From positions 1-41,933 of the forward strand of contig NZ_JAUSLG010000061.1 in the NCBI RefSeq assembly GCF_030646615.1: a stretch of 41,933 nucleotides of DNA, given 5' to 3'. The position numbers and the translations under genes were made by a program. A model generated the notes under the pieces. It saw only the letters and a program-made list of their open reading frames with translations. It did not search any database and was not told the origin of the DNA. The DNA is from Phenylobacterium sp. (GTDB taxonomy: Bacteria; Pseudomonadota; Alphaproteobacteria; Caulobacterales; Caulobacteraceae). The stretch's first letter is position 1. The number at the start of each line of letters is the position of its first letter. Shown here in pieces: positions 8,758-16,343 of this stretch.

Positions 8758-8797
8758 CTCATGCTGAGGTGCGAGCGCAGCGAGCCTCGAAGCACGC
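8758..8797 (-). repeat. Palindromic intergenic repeat, copy B (inverted)
   Basis: This is the same element as copy A in the opposite orientation: CTCATGCTGAGG ... CCTCGAAGCACG against CTCATCCTGAGG ... CCTCGAAGGACG in the reverse of copy A. One stem pair is swapped from C-G to G-C, so the pairing is kept. The two copies form an inverted pair in a 143-base convergent gap. Confidence 0.6.
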
Positions 8798-8812
8798 TGC
8801 GCCCGGCGCCCC

Positions 8813-10933
8813 TCAGGTGACGGGGAAGCCCTTGTCGCGGAGATAGGCGCCCACGTCCGGATCGCGGCCGCGGAAGGCGCGATAGGCCTGCGCCTGGTCG
8901 ACGGTGTCGCCGACCGAGAGGATGTGGTCGACCATCCCCTTGGCCACCCCCTCGTCATACATGCCGCCCGGCGCCTCCCTGAAGGCCTCTGCGGCGTCCT
9001 GCGACAGCACCTCGGCCCAGAGATAGGAATAGTAGCCGGCCGAATAGCCGTCCGAGGCGAGGACGTGGGCGAACTGCGGGGTGCGGTGGCGCATGGGCAG
9101 CTCGCGGGGCATGCCGAGTTTGGCCAGCTCGTCCCGCTCGAAGGCGTCGGGATCGATATCGGCGTCGCCGGCCAGGTGCAGCTTCATGTCGATAAGCGCC
9201 GAGGACAGGTACTCGGTCACGTCGAAGCCCTGGCGGAAGGTCGAGGCCGCGGCGATCTTGTCCACCAGGGCCTGGGGCATGGGCTCCCCGGTCTGATAGT
9301 GCAGGGCGAAGCGGCTCAGCACCGGCTGGGTCGGCAGCCAGGCCTCGTTCACCTGGCTGGGGAACTCCACATAGTCCCGCGGCACATTGGTGCCCGACAG
9401 GGACGGATAGGTGACGTCGGACAGCAGGCCGTGGATGGCGTGGCCGAACTCGTGGAACAGGGTCGTGGCGTCGTCCCAGGAGATCAGCACCGGCTGGCCC
9501 GGCGCGCCCTTCACGAAGTTGGAGTTGTTGGAGACGATCGGGGTGACCTTCCCATCCAGCTTCCGCTGGCTGCGATAGGCGTTCATCCAGGCGCCCGAGC
9601 GCTTGCCCGTGCGGGCATAGGGATCGAAGTAGAAGAGGCCCAGATGGCCGCCGCCCCGCTTCACCTCCCAGACGCGGACGTCGGGGTGCGGAACCGGGAG
9701 GTTGGTCACCGGGCTGAAGCTCATGCCGTAGACTTCGCCGGCGGCCCAGAACATGCCGTCCACCAGCTTGTCGAGCTGCAGATAGGCCTTCACCTCGTTC
9801 ATATCGAGGTCGTAGCGGGCCGCCCGCACCTTCTCGGCATAGTAGCGATAGTCCCAGGGCTCGATCTTGACCCCGCCCTTTTCGGCGTCGGCGATGGCCT
9901 GCATCTCGGCCACCTCCTCGTGCACCCGGGCCACGGCCGCCGGCCAGACCCGCATCATCAGCTCCATGGCCGCGTCGGGGGTCTTGGCCATGGCCGCCTC
10001 CAGCCGCCAGTGGGCGTGGGTCGGATAGCCCAGCAGCGCGGCGCGCTCGGCCCGCAGCTTGAGGATCTTCTGGATGACGCCGTTATTGTCGTGGGCGTCG
10101 CCGTTGTCGCCGCGGCTGTAATAGGTGCGCCACACCTTCTCACGCAGGTCCCGGCGCTCTGAATAGGTCAGGAACGGGTCCATGGAGGACCGGGTGTTGA
10201 GGATGGCGTACTCGCCGGGGCGATTCCGATCGGCGGCGGCGGTCGCCGCGGCCGAGCGCACATCCTCGGGCAGGCCCCGCAGCTCCGCCTCGGTCTTCAG
10301 ATAGAGGACATAGTCCGTCTCGTCGGCCAGCAGGTTCTGGCTGAAGGTGGTGAAGGCCTGGGCCAGCTCGCCATTGATCACCGCCACGCGGGCCTTGGCG
10401 GCGGGGTCGAGCCGGGCGCCGGCGCGGACGAAGGCGTTCCAGCGTTTCCAGGTCAGCCGCTGCTGTTCCGGCGTCAGCCCGGCGCTTTCCCGGGTCTCAT
10501 AGACCTGTTCGATACGGCGGAAGAGTGCGGCATTCTGCAGGATCCGGTCGCCATGGGCGGCGAGCTTCGGCTCCATCTCGGCCTCCAGGGTCCGCATCTC
10601 AGGGGTCGAAAGGGTCCCGCCCCATACCCCATAGGCCGTTCCCACCCGGTCCAGGGCCGCGCCGGCCCGCTCCAGGGCCGCGATGGTGTTTTCGAAGGTG
10701 GCGGGCTCGGGATTGGCCGCGATGGCTTCGACCTCCTTGAGCTCCTGCGCCATCGCCGCCTCAAGGGCCGGGGCGAAGTCGGCCACCTTGACCTTGTCGA
10801 AGGGCGGGACGCCACCATAGGGGCCGGTCCAGGGCGCCAGGAGGGGGGCGCCGTCGGCGGCGAAGGCGGGCAGGGGCAGGGTGGCGGCGCCGAGCGCTGC
10901 GCTCGAGACGGCCAGGAACATGCGCCGATCCAT
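8813..10933 (-). CDS. Exported M3-family zinc metallopeptidase (peptidyl-dipeptidase Dcp type)
   Basis: A 706-residue thimet-oligopeptidase-family protein with the zinc motif HEFGH (H494, E495, H498) and the downstream family segment YVEFPSQVNE. It is expected to trim oligopeptides. The N-terminus MDRRMFLAVSSAALGAATLPLPAFA is a signal peptide with a twin-arginine-like start and an AxA-type cleavage site, so it probably acts in the periplasm, unlike cytoplasmic E. coli Dcp. I chose the ATG at 10933 because GGAG lies 6 bases upstream on the minus strand. The open frame continues to 10996, but those codons would bury the signal. It is divergent from murI by 131 bases and probably monocistronic. 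Confidence 0.93.
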   Translation of the reverse strand: MDRRMFLAVSSAALGAATLPLPAFAADGAPLLAPWTGPYGGVPPFDKVKVADFAPALEAAMAQELKEVEAIAANPEPATFENTIAALERAGAALDRVGTAYGVWGGTLSTPEMRTLEAEMEPKLAAHGDRILQNAALFRRIEQVYETRESAGLTPEQQRLTWKRWNAFVRAGARLDPAAKARVAVINGELAQAFTTFSQNLLADETDYVLYLKTEAELRGLPEDVRSAAATAAADRNRPGEYAILNTRSSMDPFLTYSERRDLREKVWRTYYSRGDNGDAHDNNGVIQKILKLRAERAALLGYPTHAHWRLEAAMAKTPDAAMELMMRVWPAAVARVHEEVAEMQAIADAEKGGVKIEPWDYRYYAEKVRAARYDLDMNEVKAYLQLDKLVDGMFWAAGEVYGMSFSPVTNLPVPHPDVRVWEVKRGGGHLGLFYFDPYARTGKRSGAWMNAYRSQRKLDGKVTPIVSNNSNFVKGAPGQPVLISWDDATTLFHEFGHAIHGLLSDVTYPSLSGTNVPRDYVEFPSQVNEAWLPTQPVLSRFALHYQTGEPMPQALVDKIAAASTFRQGFDVTEYLSSALIDMKLHLAGDADIDPDAFERDELAKLGMPRELPMRHRTPQFAHVLASDGYSAGYYSYLWAEVLSQDAAEAFREAPGGMYDEGVAKGMVDHILSVGDTVDQAQAYRAFRGRDPDVGAYLRDKGFPVT

Positions 10934-11064
10934 GAAAACTCCAGGTCTGACGGAAAAGGTTGGCGCGACCTTAGGCGCCGCGGGGCGGCACGTCACATGA
11001 CAGCCTCGTAATGTTACGTCGTCAGGCCCTGGCGGCCCGCCCGCGCGCCCGTTAAAGCCGTGGC

Positions 11065-11916
11065 ATGGCCATCGGCGTGTTTGATTCCGGAGTGGGCGGC
11101 CTGACCGTCCATCGCAAGCTGGTCGAGCGCTTCGCGAGCGCCGACCTCGTCTATCTGGCCGACCAGGCCAACGCCCCCTATGGCGGGCGACCCGGCGAGG
11201 AGATTGTCGACCTGACCCGGGCCGGCTGCGATCGCCTGTTCGCCCAAGGGTGCGACCTGGTGGTGCTGGCCTGCAACACCGCCTCGGCCATCGCGCTGCG
11301 GCGGCTGCAACAGACCTGGCTGCCCCAGCGCCGTCGGGAGCTGGAGCGGCCGGTGAATGTGCTGGGGCTGATCGTGCCCACCATCGAGGCGGCCACCGGC
11401 CTGCCCTGGGAGCATGAGGCCGAGCGCCGCGGCGACAAGGTGGAGAAGCTGGACATCCTGGCGGTGTTCGCCACCCCGGCCACCGCCCGCAGCCGGGTCT
11501 ATGAGATCGAGATCGACAAGCGCCGCCAGGACGTGGCGGTCTTCGTCGAGCCCTGCCCGGATCTCGCCCGCATGATCGAGACCAATGCCGGCGCGGTCGA
11601 ACTCGCCGCCGAGGTCGAGCGCCATGTGGCGACCATCACCGCCCGCATCGGCCGGGCGCCGGACCGCGCCATCCTGGGCTGCACCCACTATGAGATCGTC
11701 GCCGACATGTTCCGCGCCGCGCTCAAGCTTGGCACGCCGCTGATCCACCAGCCCGAGGCCACGGCCGCCGCCCTGGCGGGCTATCTGGAGCGCCATCCCG
11801 AGATCGATCCGGGCTCGGGGGGCCTGCGTCGCTTCTTGACCACCGGACGGCCCGGCGCTCAGCACCAGCTGGTGGAGACCTTCTGGGAAGGTCCGCTGAG
11901 CTTCGAACAGGCCTGA
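11065..11916 (+). CDS. murI: MurI, glutamate racemase
   Basis: MurI interconverts L- and D-glutamate and supplies D-Glu for peptidoglycan. The 283-residue protein starts MAIGVFDSGVGGLTV (D7, S8) and continues with the substrate loop ADQANAPYGGR. Both catalytic cysteines are present: C70 in VLACNTASA and C206 in LGCTHYEI. It is somewhat longer than the 265 or so residues of many homologues because of an insertion around 80-140. It stands alone between the divergent peptidase and oxyR. No promoter stands out, although GTTAAAG lies just upstream. Confidence 0.96.
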   Translation: MAIGVFDSGVGGLTVHRKLVERFASADLVYLADQANAPYGGRPGEEIVDLTRAGCDRLFAQGCDLVVLACNTASAIALRRLQQTWLPQRRRELERPVNVLGLIVPTIEAATGLPWEHEAERRGDKVEKLDILAVFATPATARSRVYEIEIDKRRQDVAVFVEPCPDLARMIETNAGAVELAAEVERHVATITARIGRAPDRAILGCTHYEIVADMFRAALKLGTPLIHQPEATAAALAGYLERHPEIDPGSGGLRRFLTTGRPGAQHQLVETFWEGPLSFEQA

Positions 11917-12067
11917 CCCGCAAGCCGGGGTCCGGAGGCGCGCCGACGCTTGGGGAGAGAAGACACAAACCCCCGGACATTGAGGCGACCTTGGAGCCGA
12001 CCGCCTCGACACGCGGAGTTTCGCCCAGGCTAAGATCGGGGTCCAATCAATTGTTTTTTGGAAAACG

Positions 12068-12082
12068 ATAGGGCTGACCTAT
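12068..12082 (+). promoter_or_regulatory. OxyR-type half operator upstream of oxyR
   Basis: ATAG-N7-CTAT, a perfect inverted repeat with exact 7-base spacing, ends 10 bases before the oxyR ATG. This matches half of the established OxyR footprint (four ATAG/CTAT elements each separated by 7 bases). The outer elements on either side are not conserved. Its position fits autoregulation. Confidence 0.6.
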
Positions 12083-12092
12083 ATTGCTGGTC

Positions 12093-13013
12093 ATGATCCT
12101 GCCCACCGTCCGCCAATTGCAATATCTCAAGGCCCTGGCCGAGCACGGCGCCTTCGGCCGCGCCGCCGAGGCCGCCCACGTCACCCAGCCCACCCTGTCG
12201 GCGGGCATCCAGGAGCTCGAACGCACCCTGGGGGCGCCGGTGGTGGACCGGGCGCGGACCGGGGTGATCCTGACCGCCGTGGGCGAGGCCGCCCTGCGCC
12301 GGGCCGCCACCATCCTCAACGAGGCCGAGGAGATGGTCCAGGAGGCCCGCCATGCCGGCCAGCCCCTGTCGGGCCGTTTCCGCCTGGGGGTGATCCCGAC
12401 CATCGCCCCCTTCCTGCTGCCGCGGGCCTTTCCCCTGCTGCGCGCCCGCTATCCGGACCTGCGGCTCTTCCTGCGGGAGGACCTGACCCAGCGGTTGATC
12501 GCGGGGCTGAAGGCCGGCCAGTTGGACGCGGCCCTGATCGCCCTGCCCTATGAGACCGCGGGCCTCGACCTCGCCCATGTGGCCGACGACGAACTGGTCG
12601 CCGCCCTGCCGGCCAACCATCCCCTGGCCCAGATGAGCGCCACACCGCCCGACGAACTGGAGCGGGCGGAGATGATCCTGCTGGAGGACGGCCATTGCCT
12701 GCGCGAGCACGCCCTGGCCGCCTGCGGCCTCAAGGCGCCCCGGGCCAGCGTCGATGACGGCCCCTTCGCCGCCACCTCCCTGCCGACCCTGGTGCAGATG
12801 GTGGGCTCAGGCCTGGGGGTGAGCTTCCTGCCGGCCATGGCGGTGGCCGCCGGCCTGACCGACGCCGCGGCCGTGACCATCCGGCCGCTCGCCACCGACC
12901 ATCCCAGCCGCGAGATCGTGGTGGCCTGGCGCGCGGGCTCCAGCCGGGCGGCGGAAGGGCGGCTGCTGGCTGAGATCATGCGCGAAGTGGTCGATCCGCC
13001 TCTGGCGCACTGA
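12093..13013 (+). CDS. oxyR: OxyR, hydrogen-peroxide-sensing LysR-type regulator
   Basis: A 306-residue LysR-family regulator with an N-terminal winged helix (TVRQLQYLKALAEHGAFGRAAEAAHVTQPTLS, about 5-36) and a C-terminal sensing domain. The redox pair is intact: C202 and C211 in LLEDGHCLREHALAAC, with the nine-residue spacing of the E. coli C199-C208 disulfide. That supports OxyR specifically rather than a generic LysR protein. The ATG at 12093 gives the usual short OxyR N-terminus, and the frame also opens at TTG 12084. A perfect ATAG-N7-CTAT site lies just upstream. It has no target such as katG or ahpC beside it, and the PadR gene follows 100 bases later. Confidence 0.93.
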   Translation: MILPTVRQLQYLKALAEHGAFGRAAEAAHVTQPTLSAGIQELERTLGAPVVDRARTGVILTAVGEAALRRAATILNEAEEMVQEARHAGQPLSGRFRLGVIPTIAPFLLPRAFPLLRARYPDLRLFLREDLTQRLIAGLKAGQLDAALIALPYETAGLDLAHVADDELVAALPANHPLAQMSATPPDELERAEMILLEDGHCLREHALAACGLKAPRASVDDGPFAATSLPTLVQMVGSGLGVSFLPAMAVAAGLTDAAAVTIRPLATDHPSREIVVAWRAGSSRAAEGRLLAEIMREVVDPPLAH

Positions 13014-13058
13014 CGCCCTGACGTTGGCGCAAGCCTTCGGAAATCTTAAGCCTTGCGT

Positions 13059-13101
13059 TCCGATATAGTTCGATATATCTATTGTTTCGATAGATCGAAA
13101 T
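13059..13101 (+). promoter_or_regulatory. AT-rich repeat array, probable PadR operator/promoter
   Basis: Three near-direct copies of TTC(C)GATATA/TTCGATAGA lie in a locally AT-rich island. TTCGAT...CTAT and ATAGATCGAA form an inverted pair with a 4-base insertion in the left arm. Such a repeated site immediately before a PadR-family gene is typical of autorepression. A ribosome binding site, AGGAA, follows at about 13102. Confidence 0.5.
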
Positions 13102-13116
13102 AGGAACGAAATACAC

Positions 13117-13686
13117 ATGCATCGACACTTTGGTTTCAACCCCCACCGCGCCCGCCACGGCCGTGACGGCATGTCCGGACATGGCGGCCCTCATGGTGGC
13201 GGCCACGGCCGCCGTGGCGGCGGACGTCCCCGGCTTGGCCGCTTCCTGGAGCACGGCGACCTGCGCTTCGTGCTGCTGGCCCTGATCGAACAGGCGCCGT
13301 CCCACGGCTATGAGCTGATCCGCGCCCTGGAAGAGCGCACCGGCGGCGCCTATCGCCCCAGCCCCGGCGCCATCTACCCGACCCTGGCCCTGCTGGAGGA
13401 CGAGGGCTTCGTTCTGCAGAGCGGCGGCGAGGGCGGTCGCAAGCTCTACGCCATCACCGACGCCGGCCGCGAGGCCCTGGCCGTCCAGAAGCCCTCGGTG
13501 GACGCCATCTTCGCCCGCATGGGCGCGGTGGGCGCCGATGACGCGGGCCGCGACAAGGTCCGCCGGGCCATGGAAAACGTGAAGATGGCGCTCAAGCTGC
13601 GCCTGTCCCGCGGGGCCAGCGACGCCGAGGCCGCCGCCGTGGCCGCCGTCCTAGACGAGGCGGCCGGCAAGATCGAACGTCTGTGA
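13117..13686 (+). CDS. PadR-family regulator with His/Gly-rich N-terminus (YqjI/NfeR-like)
   Basis: A 189-residue winged-helix regulator. The PadR core is LRFVLLALIEQAPSHGYELIRALEERTGGAYRPSPGAIYPTLALLEDEGFV (about 50-100), followed by a helical C-terminal part for dimerisation. The first 45 residues are rich in His, Gly and Arg with many HG or GH pairs, a feature of E. coli YqjI, a nickel/iron-responsive repressor. Metal sensing is therefore a reasonable inference. AGGAA lies 10 bases before the ATG. The next gene (DUF2218) begins 11 bases after its stop, so the two are probably one unit under the AT-rich operator. The ferric reductase (YqjH/SIP) usually controlled by such regulators is not in the window. 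Confidence 0.9.
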   Translation: MHRHFGFNPHRARHGRDGMSGHGGPHGGGHGRRGGGRPRLGRFLEHGDLRFVLLALIEQAPSHGYELIRALEERTGGAYRPSPGAIYPTLALLEDEGFVLQSGGEGGRKLYAITDAGREALAVQKPSVDAIFARMGAVGADDAGRDKVRRAMENVKMALKLRLSRGASDAEAAAVAAVLDEAAGKIERL

Positions 13687-13697
13687 GGGCCTGCGTC

Positions 13698-13991
13698 ATG
13701 CACACCTCGACAGCCTCGGTCGCGACCGCCCACGCTCACCGCTACATGGTCCAGCTCTGCAAGCATTTCGGCCACAAGGTCACCGCCGAGTTCGACGACC
13801 AGGTTGGGCGGATCGCCTTCCCCATGGGCGAGACGCGCCTGGCCGTCGCGCCCGAAGCCCTGGAGCTCTCGGCCCAGGCGAACACGCCAGAGGACCTGGT
13901 CCGGCTGGAAGATGTGATCGCCAGCCACCTCAAGCGGTTCGCCTTCCGCGAGCCGGACCTGGCCGTGGACTGGCGCCCGCTCGCGCCCTGA
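13698..13991 (+). CDS. DUF2218 domain protein
   Basis: A 97-residue protein matching the DUF2218 pattern: an early HAHRYMVQLCKHFGHK, then a small beta domain with GRIAFPMGETRLAVAP, and a C-terminal helix DVIASHLKRFAFREPDLAVDW. The family is short, cytoplasmic and of unknown biochemistry. Members often accompany or fuse to siderophore-interacting ferric reductases, which agrees with the metal-sensor-like PadR gene directly upstream. ATG 13698 is chosen; the frame also opens at GTG 13683, inside the padR stop region. It converges on rraA with 3 bases between the stop codons. Confidence 0.85.
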   Translation: MHTSTASVATAHAHRYMVQLCKHFGHKVTAEFDDQVGRIAFPMGETRLAVAPEALELSAQANTPEDLVRLEDVIASHLKRFAFREPDLAVDWRPLAP

Positions 13992-13994
13992 CCC

Positions 13995-14474
13995 TCAGGC
14001 CGGCAGGACGATGACCCCGTCCTCATCGGCGAACAGCCTGTCGCCCGGCGTGAAGATCACGCCCCCGAAGGCGACCAACACATCGGTCTCGCCCTGGTCG
14101 CGGCGCACGCTGCGCAGGGGCATGGTGCCGAGCGCCTTGACCCCCAGGTCGAGCGTGGCCAGGACGGGGGCGTCGCGCACCGCCCCATGGACCACGACGC
14201 CCGCCCAGCCGTGATCCACCGCGCTCTGGGCGATCATGTCGCCCACCAGGGCGCAGTTCAGTGAACCGCCGCCGTCCACCACCAGCACCGCGCCGTGCCC
14301 CGGCGTGGCGAGGACGGCCTTCACCTTGGAATTGTCCTCATGGCAGGCCACCGTGCGGATCGGTCCCGAAAAGGCCCGGCGCCCGCCCAGATCGCGCAGC
14401 TGCAGGCGCAGCACCTGGGCCTGGCCCTCGTTCTCGTCGCTGAGGTCGGCGACCGAGGTCTGGGATTCCGACAT
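13995..14474 (-). CDS. rraA: RraA-family protein (RNase E regulator-like / HMG aldolase fold)
   Basis: With the ATG at 14474 it is 159 residues, the family's usual length. The frame is open to 14612 but the extra codons look non-coding. Landmarks are ATADLS-like VADLSDENEG at the N-terminus, DNSKVKAVL, VVDGGGSLNCALVGDMIAQSA, and GAVRDAPVLATLDLGVKALG with the conserved Arg and Asp. In E. coli RraA binds and inhibits RNase E; many bacterial relatives instead are 4-hydroxy-4-methyl-2-oxoglutarate/oxaloacetate aldolases with the G-x-x-R-D site that is visible here. Sequence alone does not choose between them. A GGAG lies upstream on the minus strand. Confidence 0.88.
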   Translation of the reverse strand: MSESQTSVADLSDENEGQAQVLRLQLRDLGGRRAFSGPIRTVACHEDNSKVKAVLATPGHGAVLVVDGGGSLNCALVGDMIAQSAVDHGWAGVVVHGAVRDAPVLATLDLGVKALGTMPLRSVRRDQGETDVLVAFGGVIFTPGDRLFADEDGVIVLPA

Positions 14475-14670
14475 GGGGCGGGGCTCCGGCATGGGGTTGG
14501 GTCTATGGGCCTGCTGATAGCCGCAGGGGGCATGATCGTCCAACCCCTTGCCAGGGACGGCGATGGCAGGGGAAACTGATTGCGCCGCCCTCCCATTCTG
14601 GCGGCATACCATTTCATAGAGATCGCGGACGCCTCAACGAGCCGCGACCCTGCATTAGGGACGACACACC

Positions 14671-16149
14671 ATGGTCGACGAGACGATTTCCCTGGGCGCG
14701 CGCCTGGCGGACCTGGCGCGGGATAGGCCCGACGCCCCGGCCGTCTCCAGCGGCGAGACCACTCTGACCTACAGCCAGTTCCATCGGCGCACCAACCGCC
14801 TGGCCCGCGGCCTGATGGCGCTGGGGGTCAAGCAGGGGGACCTGGTCACCCTGGGCCTGCCCAATGGGATCGGCTTCGTCGAGGCCTGCTGGGCCCTGTG
14901 GAAGGTGGGCGCGACGCCGCAGCCGGTGTCCTTCCGCCTGCCCAGGGCCGAGCTGGAAGCGATCATGGAGCTGGCCAAGACCCCCCTCGTCATCGCCGCC
15001 TTCGACCATGCGATCGACAAGCCCCTGGTGAACATCGACGCCATCGCCGCCAGGTCCGACGACGACTCGGACCTGCCCGACGCCATCGCGCCCGTCTCCA
15101 AGGCCCCCACCAGCGGCGGCTCCACCGGCCGGCCCAAGCTGATCCTGGCCGGTCAGCCAGGCGTGACGGTGAAGGAAGCGCCCGAGGTCGGCGGCTGGCA
15201 ACTGCGGGCCGACTCCATAGCCCTGCTGCCGGCGCCGCTCTATCACAACGCCGGCTTCGGCATGATGATGTCGGCCATCAACATGGGCGCCCACATCGTG
15301 GTGATGCCCAGGTTCGACCCCGAAAAGACCCTGGCCGAGATCGCGCGCTGGAAGGCCACCTGGGTCTATATGGTGCCGACCATGATGAACCGGATCTGGC
15401 ACCTGCCCGAGGAGGTCCGCGGCCGCCACGACCTGTCTTCCCTGCAGACCCTCTGGCACCTGGCCGCGCCCTGTCCGCCCTGGTTGAAGGAGGCCTTCAT
15501 CCACTGGCTGGGGGGCGAGGTGATCCAGGAGCTCTATGCCGGCACCGAGGCCCAGGCCTCCACCGTCATCTCCGGGACCGAATGGCTGGAACACCGGGGC
15601 TCGGTGGGCAAGGTCCGCATGGGCGAGATGGTCGCCATGGACGAGGCGGGAAATCCCCTGCCGCCCCGGGAGGTCGGCGAGATCTATATGCGCCGCCCCG
15701 AGGGCGCCGGCCCGTCCTACAAATATCTCGGCGCCACGGCCAAGACCCTGCCCGGCGGCTGGGAGAGCCTGGGCGACATCGGCTGGTTCGACGAGGACGG
15801 CTATCTCTACCTGGCCGACCGGCGGACCGACATGATCCTGGTCGGCGGCTCCAACGTCTATCCGGCCGAGATCGAGGCCGCCCTGGACGAGCATGAGGCG
15901 GTGATGTCCTGCGCCGTCATCGGCATCCCCGACGACGACCTGGGCGCCAAGATCCACGCCATCGTGCAGGTGAGCCGGCCGACCACCGAGGCCGAACTGC
16001 GCGACTACCTCTCCACCCGCCTGGTCACCTACAAGCAGCCCAGGACCTACGAGTTCGTCGACGAGCCCCTGCGGGACGACGCCGGCAAGGTCCGCCGCTC
16101 GGCCCTGCGGGAGGCCCGCCTCGAGGCGCTGAAGGCGCAGCCGGCTTAG
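14671..16149 (+). CDS. AMP-forming acyl-CoA synthetase (bile-acid-CoA-ligase-like)
   Basis: A 492-residue adenylate-forming ligase that activates a carboxylate with ATP and CoA. The nucleotide loop is SGGSTGRPKL (about 148-157) instead of the usual SGTTGxPK, a variant I associate with BaiB-like ligases. Other landmarks are LYAGTEAQ (motif A5 region), GDIGWFDEDGYLYLADRRTDMIL (A7/A8), GGSNVYPAEIEAAL, and the C-terminal catalytic lysine in DDAGKVRRS. It is slightly shorter than typical ligases (about 520). AGGGA precedes the ATG by about 8 bases. The thiolase-like and DUF35 genes follow on the same strand about 200 bases later, and could be supplied with its acyl-CoA product. Confidence 0.9.
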   Translation: MVDETISLGARLADLARDRPDAPAVSSGETTLTYSQFHRRTNRLARGLMALGVKQGDLVTLGLPNGIGFVEACWALWKVGATPQPVSFRLPRAELEAIMELAKTPLVIAAFDHAIDKPLVNIDAIAARSDDDSDLPDAIAPVSKAPTSGGSTGRPKLILAGQPGVTVKEAPEVGGWQLRADSIALLPAPLYHNAGFGMMMSAINMGAHIVVMPRFDPEKTLAEIARWKATWVYMVPTMMNRIWHLPEEVRGRHDLSSLQTLWHLAAPCPPWLKEAFIHWLGGEVIQELYAGTEAQASTVISGTEWLEHRGSVGKVRMGEMVAMDEAGNPLPPREVGEIYMRRPEGAGPSYKYLGATAKTLPGGWESLGDIGWFDEDGYLYLADRRTDMILVGGSNVYPAEIEAALDEHEAVMSCAVIGIPDDDLGAKIHAIVQVSRPTTEAELRDYLSTRLVTYKQPRTYEFVDEPLRDDAGKVRRSALREARLEALKAQPA

Positions 16150-16167
16150 GGGCGATACCCCACCGCC

Positions 16168-16254
16168 GTCGTGGTCGGGCTTGACCCGACCATCCATGAA
16201 CACAGGGTCGGCCTCGGTGTGCATGGGCCCCCGGGTCAAGCCCGAGGGCGACGA
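16168..16254 (+). repeat. Dispersed two-hairpin repeat, copy 1
   Basis: About 87 bases containing a perfect hairpin GGTCGGG-CTTGA-CCCGACC (16173-16191), the conserved segment ATCCATGAACAC, then GGTGTGCATGG and a second hairpin around GGGTCAAGCCC. The same element recurs at 39019-39106. It fills most of the gap between the acyl-CoA ligase and the thiolase-like gene. Confidence 0.75.
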
Positions 16255-16343
16255 GATTTGCTTTCGCGACTGCGGGGATGACACCGCGCCCTGGCGCGGA
16301 TAAGGCCAGACACATTGATCAGAAGCATAATCCGGGAAGGGAC

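Noticed and set aside
16278..16343. Extended thiolase-like N-terminus from 16278
   Set aside because: There is no ribosome binding site there, whereas GGAAGG precedes ATG 16344 and the homologous region begins at that methionine.
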